A stretch of 64,000 nucleotides of DNA, from positions 1 through 64,000 of the forward strand of contig NZ_AMRK01000013.1 of the NCBI RefSeq assembly GCF_000299875.1. The letters run 5' to 3'. A model generated the notes under the pieces. That model made no database searches, had not been told where the DNA came from, and was given only the letters and a program-made list of their open reading frames with translations. Below, in pieces: positions 61,337 through 64,000 of the stretch. Made by a program: the position numbers and the translations under genes. The DNA is from Celeribacter baekdonensis B30 (GTDB taxonomy: Bacteria > Pseudomonadota > Alphaproteobacteria > Rhodobacterales > Rhodobacteraceae). How positions within the stretch are numbered: the stretch's first letter is position 1; each line of letters opens with the position of its first letter.

Positions 61337-62291
61337 TCATGGGCACGCGCATATCGAACCGGATTCTGGCGATCGGCGGGTTGCCATCGCGATCTGGGCG
61401 AACGGGCTTCTTACCGTTGCGCAGATCGTCGGGGGCATATTCTCGGGTAGTTTGGCACTGATCGCCGATGCGCTGCACAACTTTTCCGATATGGCCTCGC
61501 TTGTCATTGCCTTCGCCGCACGCAAGATCGCGCGCCGCCCGGCCGATGAGCGCATGACCTTCGGCTATGGTCGGGTCGAAATCGTCGCGGCCCTGATCAA
61601 CTACACCACCCTCATCGTGATCGGCTTCTATCTGATCTACGAAGGTGGCATGCGCATGATTGATCCACCCGAAGTCATGGGGTGGACCGTCGTCATTCTC
61701 GGTGGAATCGCGCTTGTGGTCGACACGCTGACCGCAATGCTGACCTATTCGATGCAGAAGGGGAGCGTGAACATCCGCGCGCTTTTCCTGCATAACCTGT
61801 CGGACGCGCTTGCTTCGGTCGCGGTTATCGTCGCTGGGTCGATGATCATCCTTTACGACATGCGTTTGGTCGATCCTACCATCACCATCGGCATCGCGAT
61901 CTACATCCTGTATCTGTCTTTCACTGAAATAGGCGGCCCAATCCGAACCCTGATGCTCGGGAGCCCGCCGGACATCGACAACGAGGCCGTCGTCGAAGCG
62001 ATGCGGAAAGTCGAAGGCGTCGCCGACGTCCACCACGTCCATCTCTGGCAAATGCAAGAGCACGAGGCTGCGCTCGACTGCCATGTCGTCGTGGCAGCCG
62101 AAGGGTGGTCGAAGATTGAAGAGATCAAGAGCGCGATCAAGAAGCGGCTGAAGGAAGAATTCGGCATCAGCCATTCCAGCCTCGAATTCGAGCACGAGGA
62201 TCGCGCTCATCAGAACGCCGATCTCTACTGTCACGGCAACGCAAGTGAAAAGGAGAAGACCAATGTTCAAGGAAACGCTGACCGAGCGTGA
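61326..62291 (+). CDS. Cation diffusion facilitator, CzcD-like Zn/Cd/Co exporter
   Basis: This 321-residue CDF protein has a His-rich start (MPHDHGHAH), the canonical sites ADALHNFSD (TM2) and FLHNLSDAL (TM5), and a C-terminal cytoplasmic metal-binding domain with HHVHLWQM. The ATG at 61326 follows GAGGAG and overlaps the previous stop. It exports Zn2+ and related metals to the periplasm. Confidence 0.92.
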   Translation: MPHDHGHAHIEPDSGDRRVAIAIWANGLLTVAQIVGGIFSGSLALIADALHNFSDMASLVIAFAARKIARRPADERMTFGYGRVEIVAALINYTTLIVIGFYLIYEGGMRMIDPPEVMGWTVVILGGIALVVDTLTAMLTYSMQKGSVNIRALFLHNLSDALASVAVIVAGSMIILYDMRLVDPTITIGIAIYILYLSFTEIGGPIRTLMLGSPPDIDNEAVVEAMRKVEGVADVHHVHLWQMQEHEAALDCHVVVAAEGWSKIEEIKSAIKKRLKEEFGISHSSLEFEHEDRAHQNADLYCHGNASEKEKTNVQGNADRA

Positions 62292-62625
62292 TGATGTCAT
62301 CGGGCTCGTCTGCGAAGGCAAGTTGACGGAGACAGAATTCAAGCAAATGCACGCGCTGCTTCATGAGCGTCTTGGAACAACCGATAATCCGGGTCTGGTT
62401 CTCGACCTTACAAGTTTCGAGGGCTACGAAGAGCCTTCGGCGATGCTGGAAGATCTGAAGGTCGACACCGCCCACGTGAACGATTTCGGTCGCATAGCGG
62501 TTGTCGGAGAACGCAGATGGATGGAATGGGGCGCACGGGTGGTCAACCTACTGACGGGCTCCGAGATGCAGTGGTTCGAATCCAGCGATACCGAGTCCGC
62601 AATTGCGTGGGCGCGTGACGGGTAG
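62263..62625 (+). CDS. SpoIIAA-like (STAS-type fold) protein
   Basis: This 120-residue protein resembles the SpoIIAA-like/DUF3478 family, with FKQMHALLHERL, LVLDLTSFEGYE and FGRIAVVGERRWMEWGARVVNLL, and no signal or membrane segment. It may act as a small partner or regulator. The start overlaps the CDF stop by 29 bases. AAAAGGAG precedes the ATG at 62263. Confidence 0.75.
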   Translation: MFKETLTERDDVIGLVCEGKLTETEFKQMHALLHERLGTTDNPGLVLDLTSFEGYEEPSAMLEDLKVDTAHVNDFGRIAVVGERRWMEWGARVVNLLTGSEMQWFESSDTESAIAWARDG

Positions 62626-62895
62626 CCAGCGATTCTGCAAGAAAAGGATTCTGGCCTGGAAATTGACATCACATCAGATGCTTCACGATTAATGGAGGAT
62701 CGGAACGATCTAAATGTAGTCAGCAACATTTGTCTGCTCGGATGAAAAAATCCGATGAAGTTTGATGTCGACTTTAGGCTGCAAAATAAGTCCCTACGCG
62801 CTGAATTCTTCGAAATTTAACATAAACTTCATTATCTGCCGATTTTCTGTACGCGGGGGCAGAGCCTTCCCGGATCCAAAGCTTGGCAGGTGAAT
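62626..62895. other. Non-coding stretch between the SpoIIAA-like gene and the Rep-like gene
   Basis: About 270 bases without a credible gene separate two genes that converge from opposite strands. I see no clear terminator hairpin or other signal. Confidence 0.4.
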
Positions 62896-63738
62896 CTACC
62901 TGGATATCTCCCCTGCCAGCACCGCTCGTCCGTGCACCGCCAACGTCGCTGAAAACCTCTGGCACCCAAACTCGTGGATCACATCGAGTACACGCGCTTC
63001 GTAGGCAGTGTATCCGATCAAGCGACACAAGTCGGACGCGTGGAACTGGCGGTTCGAAGTTGGTGCGGCTTGCATCTGTCTCAGCAATTCGCGCTCTTTG
63101 GGGTCCGTTATTGGTCTCGCGGGCGGCTTGACCGCGGGACGAGTTGGAGTTCCCGACGAATTTCGCCACCGGCGCATGAAGCCAAGCAGGAAGCCGGCCG
63201 GCACCCTGCCGTTGCCTCGGGACCGATTGAAGGCGAGGAAGCGATCCCAGATGACCTGGGTGTCGATGTTCCAGCAGGGCAACGTGGCCTTCGCTGCTTT
63301 GATGAGCTCTGCCCAACTGGTCTGAAAAACGTTCGAACTCGCGGTGATGTCGATCAGTCCTGAGAAGATAGTTTTGTTATTATTATCTCTAGATAGTGAT
63401 GTGTCACCTTCACCTGACACGAGATCATGGGTTTCACTCTCCTCGTCGAAGGCGGAAAACCGAAAGATCCAGGGCGCGAACTTTCCATTCGGCTTTGCCC
63501 GCTCGAGCTGCAACTTCGACGTCTCAAGTTCGCTCAATAGAACCGAAAGATATTGTCGTGAAACACCCATCTTCTCCGCCAGGGCCGAGAGGGTGAAGGC
63601 TGCCGTTCCGCGCGACAAACCGTTGTAGCCATCCTTCCAGGCGATGGCATCGAGGATGAGGGTAGCAAGCTTGTGCGCAGCAACAGAGAGATTTGTCTGT
63701 GTGATCCGTCGCAGGATCAGGCCGGTCGTAGATTCCAT
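62896..63738 (-). CDS. Winged-helix DNA-binding protein, possible plasmid replication initiator
   Basis: This 280-residue protein has an N-terminal helix-turn-helix (TAAFTLSALAEKMGVSRQYLSVLLSELE), a middle acidic linker, and a C-terminal region with GRVPAGFLLGFMRRWRNSSG and RQFHASDLCRLIGYTAYEARVLDVIHEFGCQRFS. I infer a plasmid replication or partition role from the layout and from the hairpin-rich DNA upstream; I do not recognise the family firmly. The ATG at 63738 follows GGAGA. Its 3' end is duplicated at 1998-2244. Confidence 0.5.
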   Translation of the reverse strand: MESTTGLILRRITQTNLSVAAHKLATLILDAIAWKDGYNGLSRGTAAFTLSALAEKMGVSRQYLSVLLSELETSKLQLERAKPNGKFAPWIFRFSAFDEESETHDLVSGEGDTSLSRDNNNKTIFSGLIDITASSNVFQTSWAELIKAAKATLPCWNIDTQVIWDRFLAFNRSRGNGRVPAGFLLGFMRRWRNSSGTPTRPAVKPPARPITDPKERELLRQMQAAPTSNRQFHASDLCRLIGYTAYEARVLDVIHEFGCQRFSATLAVHGRAVLAGEISR

Positions 63739-63792
63739 GGTCGAGGTCTCCTTGGAGAACCGACGCCATGTCGTGAGACAACAACATTCTTG

Positions 63793-63813
63793 CCAGCAAA
63801 ACAACTTTGCTGG
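63793..63813. promoter_or_regulatory. Inverted repeat upstream of the Rep-like gene
   Basis: CCAGCAAA-acaac-TTTGCTGG is a perfect 8-base-arm inverted repeat about 55-75 bases upstream of the start codon. It could be an autoregulatory operator or an RNA hairpin in the leader. Confidence 0.5.
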
Positions 63814-63834
63814 TTGCGGGTGTTTTAGCGGTGC

Positions 63835-63867
63835 GCTAGGAAACTCTTGTTCACGGAGTTTTCTAGC
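63835..63867. other. Long hairpin in the upstream region of the Rep-like gene
   Basis: GCTAGGAAACTC (63835-63846) and GAGTTTTCTAGC (63856-63867) pair over 12 bases with one G-T wobble and a 9-base loop. It may be part of a replication-control or origin structure. Confidence 0.45.
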
Positions 63868-63945
63868 ACGGCGTCAGGCTTCACGGTCTGGCGTCGTCTC
63901 CTTTTCGGGGGTTTTGCACAGCCTTCCGTGCGGGGTTGTCAGGAC

Positions 63946-63966
63946 GCGCGCGGTAATACCGCGCGC
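63946..63966. other. Perfect GC-rich hairpin near the window end
   Basis: GCGCGCGGT-aat-ACCGCGCGC is a perfect 9-bp stem with a 3-base loop. Together with the two inverted repeats before it, it gives the region a structured, origin- or control-like look. It could also be a terminator for a gene beyond the window. Confidence 0.45.
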
Positions 63967-64000
63967 AGATTTTGTCAGTAGCGAACCTCTTCAGAGCCAT

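Noticed and set aside
1-64000. CRISPR arrays, tRNA or rRNA genes, and toxin-antitoxin pairs
   Set aside because: I looked for regularly spaced repeats, tRNA-like cloverleaf signatures and small paired genes and found none I could support by eye.

Overview
The window looks like part of an accessory replicon (a large plasmid or a plasmid-derived island) of a GC-rich alphaproteobacterium, most likely from the Rhodobacterales (Paracoccus/Roseobacter type). This is inferred from protein style, the NemR, MntR and MerR regulators, a DUF1612-type plasmid protein and the density of transposons. No rRNA, tRNA, CRISPR array or core housekeeping block was seen. The sequence opens inside a P-type ATPase gene and ends upstream of a DNA-binding gene that resembles a plasmid replication initiator. 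A 3' fragment of that same gene is repeated at about 2.0-2.2 kb, so two direct repeats bracket almost the whole window.

Layout. 0-8.3 kb: end of a cation ATPase, a replication-gene fragment joined to a 5'-truncated Tn3 transposase, a broken tniA-tniB-tniQ element interrupted by that Tn3, and IS110 and IS6 remnants. 8.3-12.9 kb: a complete phosphite-oxidation cassette (ptxE, ptxD, divergent ptxABC). 12.9-19.7 kb: an IS5-type pseudogene, an orphan sugar phosphate isomerase, an MFS stump, a small Tn3-family transposon with transposase and resolvase only, and an IS110 3' end. 19.7-21.7 kb: an MFS exporter divergent from an ArsR regulator with two palindromic operators. 21.8-31.6 kb: a NemR-type regulator followed by nine enzymes for electrophile, aldehyde and peroxide detoxification; the same palindrome lies upstream of the regulator gene and of the first enzyme gene. 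31.6-38.8 kb: an ISKra4-type element, an IS3 scrap, a CoA-transferase gene, a truncated acyl-CoA dehydrogenase, and a compact tniA-tniB-tniQ transposon with repeated end sites.

39-62.6 kb is a metal-homeostasis region. A multicopper oxidase-ZIP operon diverges from mntR across a palindrome. A second multicopper oxidase is followed by a repeat protein, a DUF411 protein and a cytochrome c. Then come an L,D-transpeptidase, a lipoprotein, a ZntA-type ATPase, a transpeptidase pseudogene, and a ten-gene leftward operon (sco-dsbB-dsbA-pcuC-sco-M23 peptidase-DUF411-zip-lspA-lnt). It closes with a CadR/PbrR-like MerR regulator, two CDF transporters, a transglutaminase-like protein and a SpoIIAA-like protein.

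The strongest candidate for an undescribed system is a metal-responsive envelope regulon. Four promoters have a TTGAA(C/G) -35 box, exactly 19 bp of spacer carrying a CTCTAG/CTATAG-type dyad, and a TA-starting -10 box. They precede the L,D-transpeptidase, the ZntA ATPase, the sco-to-lnt operon, and the transglutaminase-CDF-SpoIIAA operon. A single MerR protein encoded among them could couple metal export with copper delivery, disulfide formation, lipoprotein maturation and peptidoglycan remodelling. This linkage is inferred from sequence and has not been shown experimentally.
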